From assembly GCA_964600075.1 (NCBI GenBank), contig CAZRIE010000049.1, positions 1-30,004 on the forward strand: a DNA stretch of 30,004 nt. The letters run 5' to 3'. Origin of the DNA: CAZRIE01 sp964600075. Lineage in GTDB: Bacteria; Bacteroidota; Bacteroidia; Flavobacteriales; Flavobacteriaceae. Every line of letters starts with the position of its first letter. The first letter of the stretch is position 1. Position numbers and translations under genes: made by a program. Of this stretch, positions 1-8,793 are shown piece after piece. The notes below the pieces were generated by a model. It saw only the letters and a program-made list of their open reading frames with translations. It was not told the DNA's origin and did no database searches.

Positions 1-177
1 AATTTTTGCAAAAATAATTTTTAAAAGCACATGGCCAAGCAAATTCGGCTATTTTATTACTATTATTTTTGTTTTAATAGTTTGATAACGAAGAAATAGT
101 GAAATTATTAGTGAATTTCCTGTTAAAGAACTATAATTTCAGGTTTTCTTTCATTTGTAGGATTGTTGTTGGCATTC

Positions 178-741
178 TCAAGGAACCCATTTTATTTCTT
201 CTGCCTGTACATCTTTCGACAATTTTCTGGCCAGTACAAAGAGGTAGTCGGAAAGTCGGTTCAGAAATGACAAGACCAGGTCATCAAAAGGTTCGTTTTC
301 ATAAAGTAACGTACTCATACGCTCTGCCCTTCTGCAAACCGTTCTTGCGATATGACAGTATGACACGGTTGGGTGACCACCGGGAAGTATAAAATGAGTC
401 ATAGGCGGCAGGACTTCGTCCATATCATCGATTTCTTTTTCGAGAAATTCAATTGAAGTATTTTCGATTTTGGGAATATTCAATCGTCTATTTCCATTTT
501 TCAGCACTTCTTTTTTTGGATCCATAGCTAAAATTGCACCTACTATAAATAAGTCTTCCTGCACTTTGGTTAAGGTCTTTTGTGAGCGCTTATCAATACT
601 TTGATCGCGAATCAGGCCTAACCAAGAATTCAGCTCATCTATCGTGCCGTAACTTTCGATTCTGATGTGGTGCTTTTTGACACGGGTGCCGCCTATCAAT
701 GCCGTTGTTCCCTTATCACCCGTCTTGGTGTATATTTTCAT
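178..741 (-). CDS. PduO-type cob(I)alamin adenosyltransferase
   Basis: This 187-residue protein is predicted to transfer the 5'-deoxyadenosyl group of ATP to cob(I)alamin, making adenosylcobalamin in the cytoplasm. The N-terminus MKIYTKTGDKGTTALIGG is the family's ATP-binding signature, followed by the conserved YGTIDELNSWLGL helix. The C-terminal part (RTVCRRAER, about residues 133-141, then LNRLSDYLFVLAR) carries the conserved arginine helix and the Asn-Arg-Leu-Ser-Asp-Tyr-Leu-Phe motif. Length is normal for the family. No other cobalamin gene is in the window, so the cofactor is probably made from salvaged corrinoid for an enzyme such as methylmalonyl-CoA mutase (inference). It lies downstream of the methyltransferase-like gene on the same strand after a gap of about 250 bases. 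Confidence 0.93.
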   Translation of the reverse strand: MKIYTKTGDKGTTALIGGTRVKKHHIRIESYGTIDELNSWLGLIRDQSIDKRSQKTLTKVQEDLFIVGAILAMDPKKEVLKNGNRRLNIPKIENTSIEFLEKEIDDMDEVLPPMTHFILPGGHPTVSYCHIARTVCRRAERMSTLLYENEPFDDLVLSFLNRLSDYLFVLARKLSKDVQAEEIKWVP

Positions 742-990
742 AGTTTAAAGTTCAAGCTCAAGTTTCGGGTCTTTTCAAAAACTACCCGCTGCAACGGCAA
801 ACTGTCTACTCTTGCTCCTTTTTATTATCGTTTGGTCGTTTATATCCCTCCATGAAATTTCTCGACTTTCTGCTTTTCGATTGTCTGCGATTGCCCAACG
901 AAATGAAAAGATAGATAACGACGACTATGCAAAAAATTATATAGATTGTGTTGTTGCCCATAACTCGGAATTATCGATAAAATTAGCGGT

Positions 991-1491
991 TTAAATCCGA
1001 ATCTTAAAATCTTCTTTGGCCTGTTCTTGTCGAAAGAAAACTGCGCCACAATAAAACATATCGACGGTAACCCGTACTTTTTCGTGTAATTTGATTTTTT
1101 TCCACATCCTATTTTTGTCTTTACTACCATAAATGTCATCTATAATCAGAAGACTGTCATTTTGTACGCTGTTTTTTTTGGATAGCATACTATCAATTAT
1201 CCTTTGCTCGGATGCGGATAGGAATAAAATTTTGGAAAATTTTTCATTAAACCCAATATCGGGAAATCGGTTTTGAATGATTTTTTCAATTTTTTGATTT
1301 TCGAAAAACCATACCTGCTTAGCGTCTATATATCCAATGCTTTTTAAAAGGATATTCACGGATTTAGAATACGAATAATTCGTTTTGGAGTACATGCATT
1401 TCGTGACATAATTATAAACGAAAGGGGAGTGCACCCCATGATGGTTGGCTGAGGTGAGGAGGAATTTCAGGTATTGAAGTAATCTGTACAA
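991..1491 (-). CDS. Shortened SAM-methyltransferase-like protein, probably non-catalytic
   Basis: This 166-residue protein has the N-terminus (LLQYLKFLLTSANHHGVHSPFVYNYVTKC) and C-terminus (VTVDMFYCGAVFFRQEQAKEDFKIRI) I associate with a flavobacterial class I methyltransferase-like family of roughly 230-250 residues. The middle is short, and I see no glycine-rich AdoMet-binding motif such as ExGxxxG. LLIIDDIYGSKDKNRMW matches the family's post-core D-D-I-x-x-S-K segment. The start codon is TTG (1489-1491); no in-frame ATG is close upstream. It is either a reduced paralogue or an internally deleted gene that kept its frame. Family assignment is from memory of homologues. That the frame is open is seen directly; loss of catalysis is inference. 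Confidence 0.6.
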   Translation of the reverse strand: MYRLLQYLKFLLTSANHHGVHSPFVYNYVTKCMYSKTNYSYSKSVNILLKSIGYIDAKQVWFFENQKIEKIIQNRFPDIGFNEKFSKILFLSASEQRIIDSMLSKKNSVQNDSLLIIDDIYGSKDKNRMWKKIKLHEKVRVTVDMFYCGAVFFRQEQAKEDFKIRI

Positions 1492-1656
1492 TTCTTCTAT
1501 GCATTTATTAAGTGTACCCCTTCCTTATTTTCATAGAGGGGTGCCGATAGAAAGGATTATAGCCAAGGAACAGCTAAGGTAAATAATGTTAACAACGTCT
1601 TTTCAGAATTATAACTTTAAACTGAGCATTCTGACCAATCTGGGAAAACTCTTCCG

Positions 1657-1680
1657 CCTGCGGCACTTCTCCTTCGCAGG
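1657..1680 (-). terminator. Possible terminator or intergenic repeat remnant after uup
   Basis: Arms CCTGCG (1657-1662) and CGCAGG (1675-1680) form a 6-bp inverted repeat with a 12-base loop, starting 17 bases past the uup stop codon. Read on the minus strand, the right arm is followed by CGGAAGAG and then TTTT. The GC-rich composition stands out from the AT-rich surroundings and resembles scattered repeats seen between genes in flavobacteria (recollection, not checked here). The terminator role is a weak inference because the stem is short and the T run is offset by 8 bases. Confidence 0.3.
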
Positions 1681-1696
1681 GGATGACTTATGAGAT

Positions 1697-3574
1697 TCAA
1701 CCTTCCGCCATTGCCGAAAGCTCGAACCATCGTTCCGTTTTTTTGTCGATAGCACCTTTGATTTCTTGAAGGTCTAGAGAAATCTGGTCGATTTCTTCCC
1801 CAGACAACGAGCCATCGGCAAATTTGCTTTGTACCGCTACTTTCTTGACTTCAAGTTTTTGAATATCTTTTTCAAGGTTCTTGAATTCTTTTTGCTGCAG
1901 ATACGAAAGTTTAGTTTTAGAACCGTTTGGTTTTGAAATTTGGGCTTCTTTCTTTTCTTTGTTGTTCGCTTTCTCCTCGCGCTTTACGATTATTTTACTG
2001 TCTTCATAGGTCCTATAATCGGAATAATTTCCAGGAAAATTTTCAACAAGTGTGTCGCCTCTAAAAACAAAAAGATGGTCAACGATTTTGTCCATAAAAT
2101 AGCGGTCATGGGAAACTACGATAAGACATCCTGGAAAATCCAATAGAAAATTTTCCAAAACGTTCAGGGTCACTATATCAAGGTCGTTGGTGGGCTCATC
2201 CAAAATCAAAAAATTCGGATTCTGTATTAGTACCGTGCACAAATACAGCCTTTTACGTTCTCCACCGCTCAGTTTTTCCACATAATCATACTGTTTTTTG
2301 CGGTCGAATAGAAAACGTTCAAGTAGTTGTTGAGCAGAAATCTGACGACCTTTTTTTAATGGAATATAATCACCAAAATCACGAATTACCTCAATGACCT
2401 TTTGGCCTTCTTTTATCTGAATTCCCTTCTGCGTATAATAGCCGAACTTGATTGTATCTCCGACCACGACCTTACCGGAATCGGGCTGGTCAATGCCAGA
2501 AACGATATTTAAAAAAGTAGATTTGCCGGTACCGTTTTTTCCTATGATTCCGACACGTTCGCCTTTGGTAAAACTGTAATCAAATTTGTCTAATATTGGC
2601 TTGTCAGGGAAGGATTTTGAAATTTTATGCAGTTCCAAAATTTTGTTGCCCATGCGCTCCATATTTATTTCCAACTGGATCTCATGTTCTTTTCTTCGTT
2701 CGCTCGCCTTTTGCTTTATGGTATTAAAATCATCGATTCGTGATTTCGATTTTGTAGTACGGGCTTTAGGCTGCTTGCGCATCCACTCGAGTTCTTTTTT
2801 GAACAAACGTTCTGATTTATGCTGCTCTACAGTCTCCTGATCGATTCGCGCTTCTTTTTTTCCTAAGTAATAGGAATAGTTGCCTTTATAAGGATAAAGC
2901 TGTCCGTTGTCAAGTTCGATAATCTCGTTACAGACCCTTTCCAAAAAAAAGCGGTCGTGGGTCACCATGAAAAGACTCATGTTTTCCCTAGCGAAATATT
3001 CCTCTAGCCATTCGATCATTTCAAGATCTAAATGGTTGGTAGGTTCATCAAGAACCAAAAGATCGGGTTTATTAATAAGCGCGTTCGCGAGGGCCAATCG
3101 CTTTTTTTGTCCCCCAGAAAGTAGTCCGACATTGGCATTCAAATCCTCCAGTTTGAGTTTGAAGAGAATTTGTTTGTAGAGCGTTTCGAAATCCCAGGCA
3201 TTGAAACGTTCCATTCCCTCGAAGGCCGATTGGTAGGCATCAGCATCATCGGGATTCTCCAAAGCCTTTTCATACAAGTGAATTACCTGAAGAATTTCGT
3301 TGTCGGAAGCGAATATAGTCTCCTCAACGGTCAGTTTAGGGTCAAGGTCGGGCTCTTGATCTAAAAACGAAACGCGAATATCCTTACGATAATTTACTTG
3401 ACCCGAATCGGGAGTATCTTGCCCCGACATGATATTTAAAATGGAAGTCTTTCCTGTGCCGTTTTTAGCGATCAATGCAATTTTTTGACCTTTGTTGATG
3501 CCAAAAGACAATCCTTCGAAGAGCACCAGCTCGCCGTATGATTTTGAGATATTCTCAACTGTGAGTAAGTTCAT
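1697..3574 (-). CDS. uup: ABC-F family ATPase, Uup type
   Basis: This 625-residue soluble protein has two ABC ATPase domains and no membrane segments, as in ABC-F translation and ribosome-associated factors. Domain 1 has Walker A at residues 36-44 (AKNGTGKTS), signature LSGGQKKRL (152-160) and Walker B LLVLDEPTNHLD. Domain 2 has Walker A at about 345-353 (GKNGTGKST), signature LSGGERKRL (435-443) and FLILDEPTNDLD. The charged linker at about 240-310 is the tRNA-contacting region in ABC-F proteins. The lysine- and glutamate-rich C-terminus (about 525-625) resembles the coiled-coil domain of Uup, which sets it apart from EttA. Uup proteins act on stalled or colliding ribosomes and influence transposon excision in E. 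coli. The gene starts one base after the stop codon of the upstream DUF4105 gene, so the two are probably co-transcribed. Confidence 0.9.
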   Translation of the reverse strand: MNLLTVENISKSYGELVLFEGLSFGINKGQKIALIAKNGTGKTSILNIMSGQDTPDSGQVNYRKDIRVSFLDQEPDLDPKLTVEETIFASDNEILQVIHLYEKALENPDDADAYQSAFEGMERFNAWDFETLYKQILFKLKLEDLNANVGLLSGGQKKRLALANALINKPDLLVLDEPTNHLDLEMIEWLEEYFARENMSLFMVTHDRFFLERVCNEIIELDNGQLYPYKGNYSYYLGKKEARIDQETVEQHKSERLFKKELEWMRKQPKARTTKSKSRIDDFNTIKQKASERRKEHEIQLEINMERMGNKILELHKISKSFPDKPILDKFDYSFTKGERVGIIGKNGTGKSTFLNIVSGIDQPDSGKVVVGDTIKFGYYTQKGIQIKEGQKVIEVIRDFGDYIPLKKGRQISAQQLLERFLFDRKKQYDYVEKLSGGERKRLYLCTVLIQNPNFLILDEPTNDLDIVTLNVLENFLLDFPGCLIVVSHDRYFMDKIVDHLFVFRGDTLVENFPGNYSDYRTYEDSKIIVKREEKANNKEKKEAQISKPNGSKTKLSYLQQKEFKNLEKDIQKLEVKKVAVQSKFADGSLSGEEIDQISLDLQEIKGAIDKKTERWFELSAMAEG

Positions 3575-3575
3575 T

Positions 3576-4754
3576 TTAGGCTTGCTTAAGGTTCTTTGAG
3601 AAAATATAGAGGTATAAATAGCGTACGGCCAAGGCCAGCAATAATGGTATCAATACAGGGCTGAAAGACTGTATGTTCAGCACCCCGAAAAGTAATACTA
3701 AGGCCAAAAGGCCCAATAACACTAGAAAGTATTTACTTGCCCAAAACACAATATGGCTACTTAGCATAAAGACAGCCAAAATCACATTCAAAGGAAAAGC
3801 CCATAAGATATTGTAATTTTCGACAGTCCAAATATGGTCCGTCAAAAACCAAAGAAAGCACATGAGCAGACCTGACAGGCCTGTTATGAGAAAGATACCG
3901 AAATCAAGCCCTTTAGACCTTTTTCTTTTTTTATAATCGAAATAGGTAATCGTTAAAATAATAAGGGAAAGTAAAGTACTCAGAAATAGAGGAGAAGTAA
4001 AAAATTGGTTTTGAGCTTCTTTCGGAAGCGCATCGTAAAGTGATGTTTCTTTGGCCGCTATCGGTTTACCATCTAAATTTGCGGCCTTAAATTGACGCAT
4101 AATGTAAATAGGAAGATACATGTGCTCTTGCGGCGTAGCCTTTCTGTCGATAACCGAACCCAAAGCCAAGTCGATGCCAAATGCCCCCCAAGAATTGGGT
4201 TTTATGTTATGGTATACTAATTCGCGAAAACTAAATTGCTCGTTTATATACGTTTCATCAAAAACCAATTCATTTCCTAGATTTTCCTTGAGAACATCCC
4301 AAATCTTGGTGGCACAGTTGTTCGTAAAATAATCGTACGGATATACTTTGTTTTCGGGCAGATTATTCTTTTCTAAAAATTGAAAGAGTTTATTTTTTTC
4401 ATGAAGGCTCAGGTTTAATTCTTGTTCTTTCACCCATCGGTTCTGAATTTCATAACCTCTGAGATAATAATCAAAACCTTCTCGTTCCAACTTATAGTCC
4501 ATTCTGCCCTGAATGAATTTCAGGTAGAAATTTTCGCCACTGGTATCGAAAATACCATAGTTATATACGACATCTATGCCCAGAGTGTGATCCTGTACCC
4601 GAAATGCACTATGACCAAAAGCGCTGTAGAGTGCGTCGCCAGCGCCGCTTGTTAAAACACTTATTTTAGAAAGTGGAGATAATTCGGGTACTTGCGCGTA
4701 TACCGATATCGAAAAAGTGAAAACTAATAGTAATAAGATTTTTCTCAATCGCAT
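3576..4754 (-). CDS. DUF4105 domain membrane protein
   Basis: This 392-residue protein begins with a clear signal peptide (MRLRKILLLLVFTFSISVYAQ). A periplasmic domain follows at about residues 25-250, containing GDALYSAFGHSAFRVQD and YFTNNCATKIWD. The conserved His and Cys in these segments fit the NlpC/P60-like DUF4105 (Lnb N-terminal) family. The C-terminal 130 residues hold about five hydrophobic membrane segments separated by short loops. The family is common in Bacteroidota and Proteobacteria; its biochemical role is not settled to my knowledge. Only one base separates its stop from the uup start, implying a shared transcript. It is divergent from pssA. Confidence 0.85.
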   Translation of the reverse strand: MRLRKILLLLVFTFSISVYAQVPELSPLSKISVLTSGAGDALYSAFGHSAFRVQDHTLGIDVVYNYGIFDTSGENFYLKFIQGRMDYKLEREGFDYYLRGYEIQNRWVKEQELNLSLHEKNKLFQFLEKNNLPENKVYPYDYFTNNCATKIWDVLKENLGNELVFDETYINEQFSFRELVYHNIKPNSWGAFGIDLALGSVIDRKATPQEHMYLPIYIMRQFKAANLDGKPIAAKETSLYDALPKEAQNQFFTSPLFLSTLLSLIILTITYFDYKKRKRSKGLDFGIFLITGLSGLLMCFLWFLTDHIWTVENYNILWAFPLNVILAVFMLSSHIVFWASKYFLVLLGLLALVLLFGVLNIQSFSPVLIPLLLALAVRYLYLYIFSKNLKQA

Positions 4755-4931
4755 TTCAAGTACTGTGGAATTTCGTTCGGCAAATATCCGAATAAATTAT
4801 GGTCTGACATGATTGATTGGAAATTGTCTTATTTTTACGAGAAGCAACAAGATGTAAGACCGCTGTTCTTCTAGAAACTAGAACTAAAACAATGGATATC
4901 CGTGATTAGAAGGGATAGGGAAGACAAAGGT

Positions 4932-4959
4932 TTTGGGCAATATAAAAATCATAGTTTTG
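4932..4959 (+). promoter_or_regulatory. Candidate Bacteroidota promoter for pssA
   Basis: TAGTTTTG at 4952-4959 matches the Bacteroidota -7 consensus TAnnTTTG exactly. A TTTG at 4932-4935 lies 16 bases upstream, slightly closer than the usual -33 spacing. Transcription would start near 4966 and leave a leader of about 90 bases before the pssA start at 5058. The rest of the 303-base divergent gap (4755-5057) shows nothing else I can name. Confidence 0.45.
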
Positions 4960-5057
4960 TCTTCAACCGAATTTTCAGGTGGTTAGGGGAATTTAAACTT
5001 GAACTTTAATTTGACACTCGGGCCTGAACTTTAGAACATTAATTAAATAACTTTTTC

Positions 5058-5816
5058 ATGAAGAGACATATTCCTAATCTGATTACGTTGCTCAACGTTT
5101 TCTGTGGCTGTGTGGCGACCGTTTTTGCGGTACTGAACCAACTGGAGATGGCGGCAATCTTTGTGTTTTTGGGGATATTCTTTGATTTTTTTGATGGTTT
5201 GGCAGCGAGGGTTTTGAACGTTCAGAGCGAGCTGGGCGTGCAGCTCGATTCTTTGGCCGATATGATTACAAGTGGTTTGGTTCCTGGGATCGTGATGTTT
5301 CAGTTATTGGGCATGTCAATGACCGGGGGTTGGAACGCAGGAAGCTTATTTCAATATGGTAGTTCAGAATACTTGCAGTCAGCAGTGCTATATCCATTGC
5401 CTTTATTAGGATTTCTAATCACACTAGCTTCGGCCTATCGCCTCGCGAAATTCAATATCGATGAGAACCAAGTATCTTCTTTTGTCGGGTTGCCTACCCC
5501 TGCCAATGCGCTTTTGATTTTGTCACTTCCGTTAATCCTCTTGTATCAAAACAATGATATTTTGAATGGGATTATATTAAATCAATGGTTCTTGATAGGT
5601 TTGACAATTTTGAGCGCTTACTTGCTTAACTCTAAAATCGAGCTCTTTGCCCTAAAATTTAAAAACTGGAGCTTTAAAGACAATGCCCTACGCTATATTT
5701 TTTTAATTGTCAGCTTAGTGCTTTTGATTACTTTAAAGTTTTTAGCAGTGCCGTTTATAATCGGATTTTATGTGGTAAGTTCCCTAGTAACAAGTCTGGG
5801 GAAAGGTAATCCGTAG
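5058..5816 (+). CDS. pssA: CDP-diacylglycerol-serine O-phosphatidyltransferase
   Basis: This 252-residue integral membrane enzyme is predicted to join serine to CDP-diacylglycerol to give phosphatidylserine, precursor of phosphatidylethanolamine. The CDP-alcohol phosphatidyltransferase motif DGxxAR(x8)GxxxDxxxD is complete: D46, G47, A50, R51, G60, D64 and D68. Its aspartates bind the divalent metal. The N-terminus MKRHIPNLITLLNVFCGC is typical of PssA type II, and the remaining sequence forms about six to eight hydrophobic helices. Serine specificity rests on overall resemblance to PssA rather than on a single residue. It converges on lptB with only 48 bases between the two stops. Confidence 0.9.
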   Translation: MKRHIPNLITLLNVFCGCVATVFAVLNQLEMAAIFVFLGIFFDFFDGLAARVLNVQSELGVQLDSLADMITSGLVPGIVMFQLLGMSMTGGWNAGSLFQYGSSEYLQSAVLYPLPLLGFLITLASAYRLAKFNIDENQVSSFVGLPTPANALLILSLPLILLYQNNDILNGIILNQWFLIGLTILSAYLLNSKIELFALKFKNWSFKDNALRYIFLIVSLVLLITLKFLAVPFIIGFYVVSSLVTSLGKGNP

Positions 5817-5830
5817 GGAAGAATAGGTTT

Positions 5831-5848
5831 AAAAGATTGAGGCAATCT
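5831..5848 (-). terminator. Terminator of the kdsD-tatC-lptB run
   Basis: A perfect 6-bp stem AGATTG/CAATCT with a 3-base loop spans 5834-5848. On the minus strand it is followed by TTTTAAA, as expected for a Rho-independent terminator 17 bases after the lptB stop codon. The plus-strand side lacks a T run, so it should act mainly on the lptB transcript and not on pssA. Confidence 0.5.
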
Positions 5849-5864
5849 AGGGGAAGGGCTTTGT

Positions 5865-6605
5865 CTAAAAATCTAACTTCTTTTTTCGCAACTCAAAATT
5901 CTGACCTAAATATACCTTACGTACCATTTCGTCTGCTGCCAAGTCTTCGGGAAGTCCTGATTTTAAGATGCCGCCTTCGAACATGAGGTACGAACGTTCG
6001 GTAATGGCCAAGGTCTCCTGTACGTTATGATCCGTTATGAGTATGCCGATATTTTTATCCTTTAGCTGTGCTACGATACGCTGAATATCTTCAACGGCAA
6101 CGGGGTCTACACCGGCAAAAGGTTCATCAAGTAAAATAAATTTAGGGTCGGTGGCCAGTGCACGAGCGATTTCCGTTCGACGACGTTCTCCACCGGAAAG
6201 AAGGTCTCCTCGGCTTTTTCGAATGTGGCCCAAACCAAATTCTTCGATGAGTGATTCCATCTTCATCAACTGCTCTTTCTTACTCATCTTGGTAAGCTGA
6301 AGTACGCTGAGAATATTTTTTTCGATACTAAGTTTTCGAAAAACGGAAGCTTCTTGTGCCAAGTATCCAATACCGTTCTGAGCCCTTTTATACATGGGGA
6401 AGTTGGTGATATCGGTACCATCTAAATAAATATTTCCGCCATTTGGCTTTACCAAGCCTACGATCATGTAGAACGAAGTCGTCTTACCCGCACCGTTGGG
6501 TCCCAATAGGCCAATGATTTCCCCTTGGTTGACCTCCAAAGAAATACCCTTGACTACCTTTCGACCTCGGTAAGACTTCATTATGTTCTCAGCTCGTAAC
6601 TTCAT
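5865..6605 (-). CDS. lptB: LPS export ABC transporter ATP-binding protein
   Basis: This 246-residue cytoplasmic ATPase should power LptFG-driven extraction of lipopolysaccharide from the inner membrane. It shows Walker A GPNGAGKT (about residues 35-42), Q-loop YLAQEASVFRKLS, signature LSGGERRRTEIARAL, Walker B FILLDEPFAGVDP and H-loop ITDHNV. FAGVDPVAVEDIQRIV is characteristic of LptB rather than of amino-acid transporter ATPases. The partners LptF, LptG, LptC and LptA are not in the window. It is the last gene of a minus-strand run with tatC and the Kdo-pathway isomerase, 91 bases downstream of tatC. Confidence 0.93.
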   Translation of the reverse strand: MKLRAENIMKSYRGRKVVKGISLEVNQGEIIGLLGPNGAGKTTSFYMIVGLVKPNGGNIYLDGTDITNFPMYKRAQNGIGYLAQEASVFRKLSIEKNILSVLQLTKMSKKEQLMKMESLIEEFGLGHIRKSRGDLLSGGERRRTEIARALATDPKFILLDEPFAGVDPVAVEDIQRIVAQLKDKNIGILITDHNVQETLAITERSYLMFEGGILKSGLPEDLAADEMVRKVYLGQNFELRKKKLDF

Positions 6606-6696
6606 TGGAGGTTTAAATTTTTTGGTTGTGAAGTTTTATGTTAAATGCCTAAACTTCGAACAAAAGAAGCAATAAACTTTTGAAACTTTCTGGCAT

Positions 6697-7557
6697 TTAC
6701 GCTTTCTTTAACCCTTTTTCTTTTTCTTTCTCTTTTCTTTCTTTTTTGGCCTGACGTTTCAGTACTACTTTTGAAATATAGATACTTACTTGATATAAGA
6801 CCAAAACCGGCACGGCCACAATTATTTGACTTGTCACGTCTGGGGGGGTAATAACCGCAGAGAGAATCAAGACGACGACTATGGCAATTTTGCGGTATTT
6901 TTTAAGTATTTCGGGGGTTACGATTCCAACCTTCGTTAAAAAATAAATTATTATCGGCAATTCGAAAAGCACTCCACAAGCAATAACAGCTGTCCTTACC
7001 GTACTAATATATGAGCTAAGGTCAAATTCGTTAAGTACTTCTGCACTTACTGTATAGGTTCCTAAAAAATTAATTGAAAGAGGTGCGACTACGTAGTAGC
7101 CGAATAAAACACCCATAAAAAAAAGTAATGAAGCAATAAAAATAAATCCTTGGGAGTGCCTTCTCTCATTAGTATGAAGTCCTGGACTAATAAATTTCCA
7201 TAATTCGTAGAGTACGTATGGGAAACCTACAATGAACCCTACCCAAATGGCGGTCCATATGTCTGCTGAAAATTGGCCGCCCATGGTGCGGCTTTGGATG
7301 GTAAATGGAAGCTGGTCGGCACAAAACACAGAATCAAAACCCATATAAGTTGCAATATTGCAAAATAACCTATAGGTAGGGAAATCCATGTTTTTCGGCC
7401 CAAAAATGATAACATCGAAAATGAAACTGCTAAAGACAAAGGCGACGATTCCTATAATTACCACCGCTAAGACCGACCGGATCAAATGCCAGCGTAATTC
7501 TTCTAAATGGTCTAGAAACGACATTTCATCGGGAGACTTGGTATTCTTTTTTGCCAT
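6697..7557 (-). CDS. tatC: Sec-independent protein translocase TatC
   Basis: This 286-residue polytopic protein is the signal-recognition subunit of the twin-arginine translocase. The N-terminal motif SFLDHLEELRWHLIRS is the TatC hallmark, with its conserved glutamates. About six hydrophobic helices follow, and WKFISPGLHTNERR is the conserved FxxPGLxxxER cytoplasmic loop. The extended P1 loop (about residues 57-95, with two cysteines) and the lysine/glutamate-rich tail (KKERKEKEKEKGLKKA) are typical of Bacteroidota versions. The start overlaps the stop of the upstream kdsD by one base, indicating translational coupling. No tatA is adjacent. One plausible Tat client, the LD-carboxypeptidase at 11.1-12.1 kb, is in the window. 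Confidence 0.95.
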   Translation of the reverse strand: MAKKNTKSPDEMSFLDHLEELRWHLIRSVLAVVIIGIVAFVFSSFIFDVIIFGPKNMDFPTYRLFCNIATYMGFDSVFCADQLPFTIQSRTMGGQFSADIWTAIWVGFIVGFPYVLYELWKFISPGLHTNERRHSQGFIFIASLLFFMGVLFGYYVVAPLSINFLGTYTVSAEVLNEFDLSSYISTVRTAVIACGVLFELPIIIYFLTKVGIVTPEILKKYRKIAIVVVLILSAVITPPDVTSQIIVAVPVLVLYQVSIYISKVVLKRQAKKERKEKEKEKGLKKA

Positions 7558-8522
7558 TATAATATACCTTCGTTTATCAAGTTGTGCAAATGTACAACAC
7601 CTACATATTTTTTGCCCTTTACTCCCAACAATTGCGAAATTCCTTTGTTTTGCATCAGCTCCAAGGCCTCAACGGCCATTTCATCTACCGATATGGTTTT
7701 CGGATTCGAGGTCATAATATCTTTTGCGATAAGACCGCTAATATTGTCATGCTTGTTGAGCATTCTTCGAATGTCACCGTCCGTTACGATACCTACGAGT
7801 TCACCGTTTTCACTAACTGCAGTGACACCTAACATTTTTTTGGAAATTTCGACAATAACCTCTTTAACACTCGTATTGCGATCGACCTCCGGTCTCTGAT
7901 TGTTAACCACTATGTCAGATACCCTGAGGTATAAGCGTTTACCGAGCGCCCCACCCGGATGGTACTTCGCAAAATCTTTGCTGGTAAATCCTTTGATTTC
8001 CAATAAACAGATGGCAAGGGCGTCTCCTATCACCATTTGTGCCGTCGTACTTGTCGTAGGTGCCAAATTGTTCGGACAGGCTTCTTTCGCTACAAAGGTA
8101 TTTAGTATAAAGTCGGCCTCTTTTGCGAGATAAGATTCGAGGTTGCCTGTCATGCCTATCAATTTGTTGCTTCCTCTTTTGATTAAGGGCACGAGCATTT
8201 TGATTTCCGGCGTACTACCGCTTTTTGAAATACAGATAACTACGTCGTTTTCTTGAATCGTGCCCAGGTCCCCATGAATGGCATCTGCAGCATGCATGAA
8301 AATGGCAGGGGTTCCCGTTGAATTTAGGGTGGCAACAATTTTTGAGGCAATAATGGCACTTTTTCCTATTCCGGAAACGATAACCCGTCCTTTCGATTCT
8401 AAAATACAATTAACAGAATTCGAAAACTCCTCATTTAACAAGGTGCCCAAATGGTGTATGGATGCACTTTCCGTTTCTATGGTTTTCTTGGCTATCGCAA
8501 GTATCGCTTTGGTATCGCTCAA
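7557..8522 (-). CDS. kdsD: Arabinose-5-phosphate isomerase, KpsF/GutQ family
   Basis: This 321-residue protein should interconvert ribulose-5-phosphate and arabinose-5-phosphate, the first step toward the LPS core sugar Kdo. The SIS domain (about residues 35-170) contains VSGIGKSAIIASKI, HAADAIHGDLG and CISKSGSTPEIK. KYHPGGALGKRL (about 185-196) is the family linker motif. Two CBS domains follow (about 205-320). The start is a TTG at 8520-8522; no in-frame ATG lies nearby upstream, and the protein length fits the family. It overlaps tatC by one base and is divergent from recQ. Its placement with lptB ties the run to outer-membrane LPS supply. GutQ-type use cannot be excluded from sequence, but no sugar-alcohol genes are near. 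Confidence 0.9.
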   Translation of the reverse strand: MSDTKAILAIAKKTIETESASIHHLGTLLNEEFSNSVNCILESKGRVIVSGIGKSAIIASKIVATLNSTGTPAIFMHAADAIHGDLGTIQENDVVICISKSGSTPEIKMLVPLIKRGSNKLIGMTGNLESYLAKEADFILNTFVAKEACPNNLAPTTSTTAQMVIGDALAICLLEIKGFTSKDFAKYHPGGALGKRLYLRVSDIVVNNQRPEVDRNTSVKEVIVEISKKMLGVTAVSENGELVGIVTDGDIRRMLNKHDNISGLIAKDIMTSNPKTISVDEMAVEALELMQNKGISQLLGVKGKKYVGVVHLHNLINEGIL

Positions 8523-8730
8523 ATTATGATTAACGTTAGAAGTTTGGACACTACTGAGTCAGCAATCGATAAAATCCGACAGTTTTCCTAAAACTATCTA
8601 AAAGCTCGCCGTATTTCTAAAAGATTGTTTTATATTTAAGATAACAAAATTACATAATCTTAACGTATAGGGTATTCAAAATACCATTAAATAAATTTTG
8701 ATCAAACTAAATTCCCCCACATCTAGAAAA

Positions 8731-8793
8731 ATGGATTCTCAACAATTGTTTTTCAACAACCAACTATTTTTTACGGATTATGGAAAAACATAA
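8731..8793 (+). CDS. Possible 20-codon upstream ORF overlapping the recQ start
   Basis: An ATG at 8731 opens a 20-codon frame, MDSQQLFFNNQLFFTDYGKT, ending in TAA at 8791-8793. It overlaps the recQ start codon (8780) by 14 bases in a different frame (+1). The peptide is rich in Gln, Asn and Phe and resembles nothing I know. A stop-start overlap of this kind could couple recQ translation to the upstream frame, but a chance ORF of this length is common in AT-rich DNA. The rest of the 257-base divergent gap (8523-8779) contains TAAATTTTG near 8693, a one-base variant of the -7 promoter motif. Confidence 0.25.
   Translation: MDSQQLFFNNQLFFTDYGKT

Noticed and set aside
99..392. A 97-codon plus-strand frame
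   Set aside because: Most of it is the antisense shadow of the cobalamin adenosyltransferase gene.
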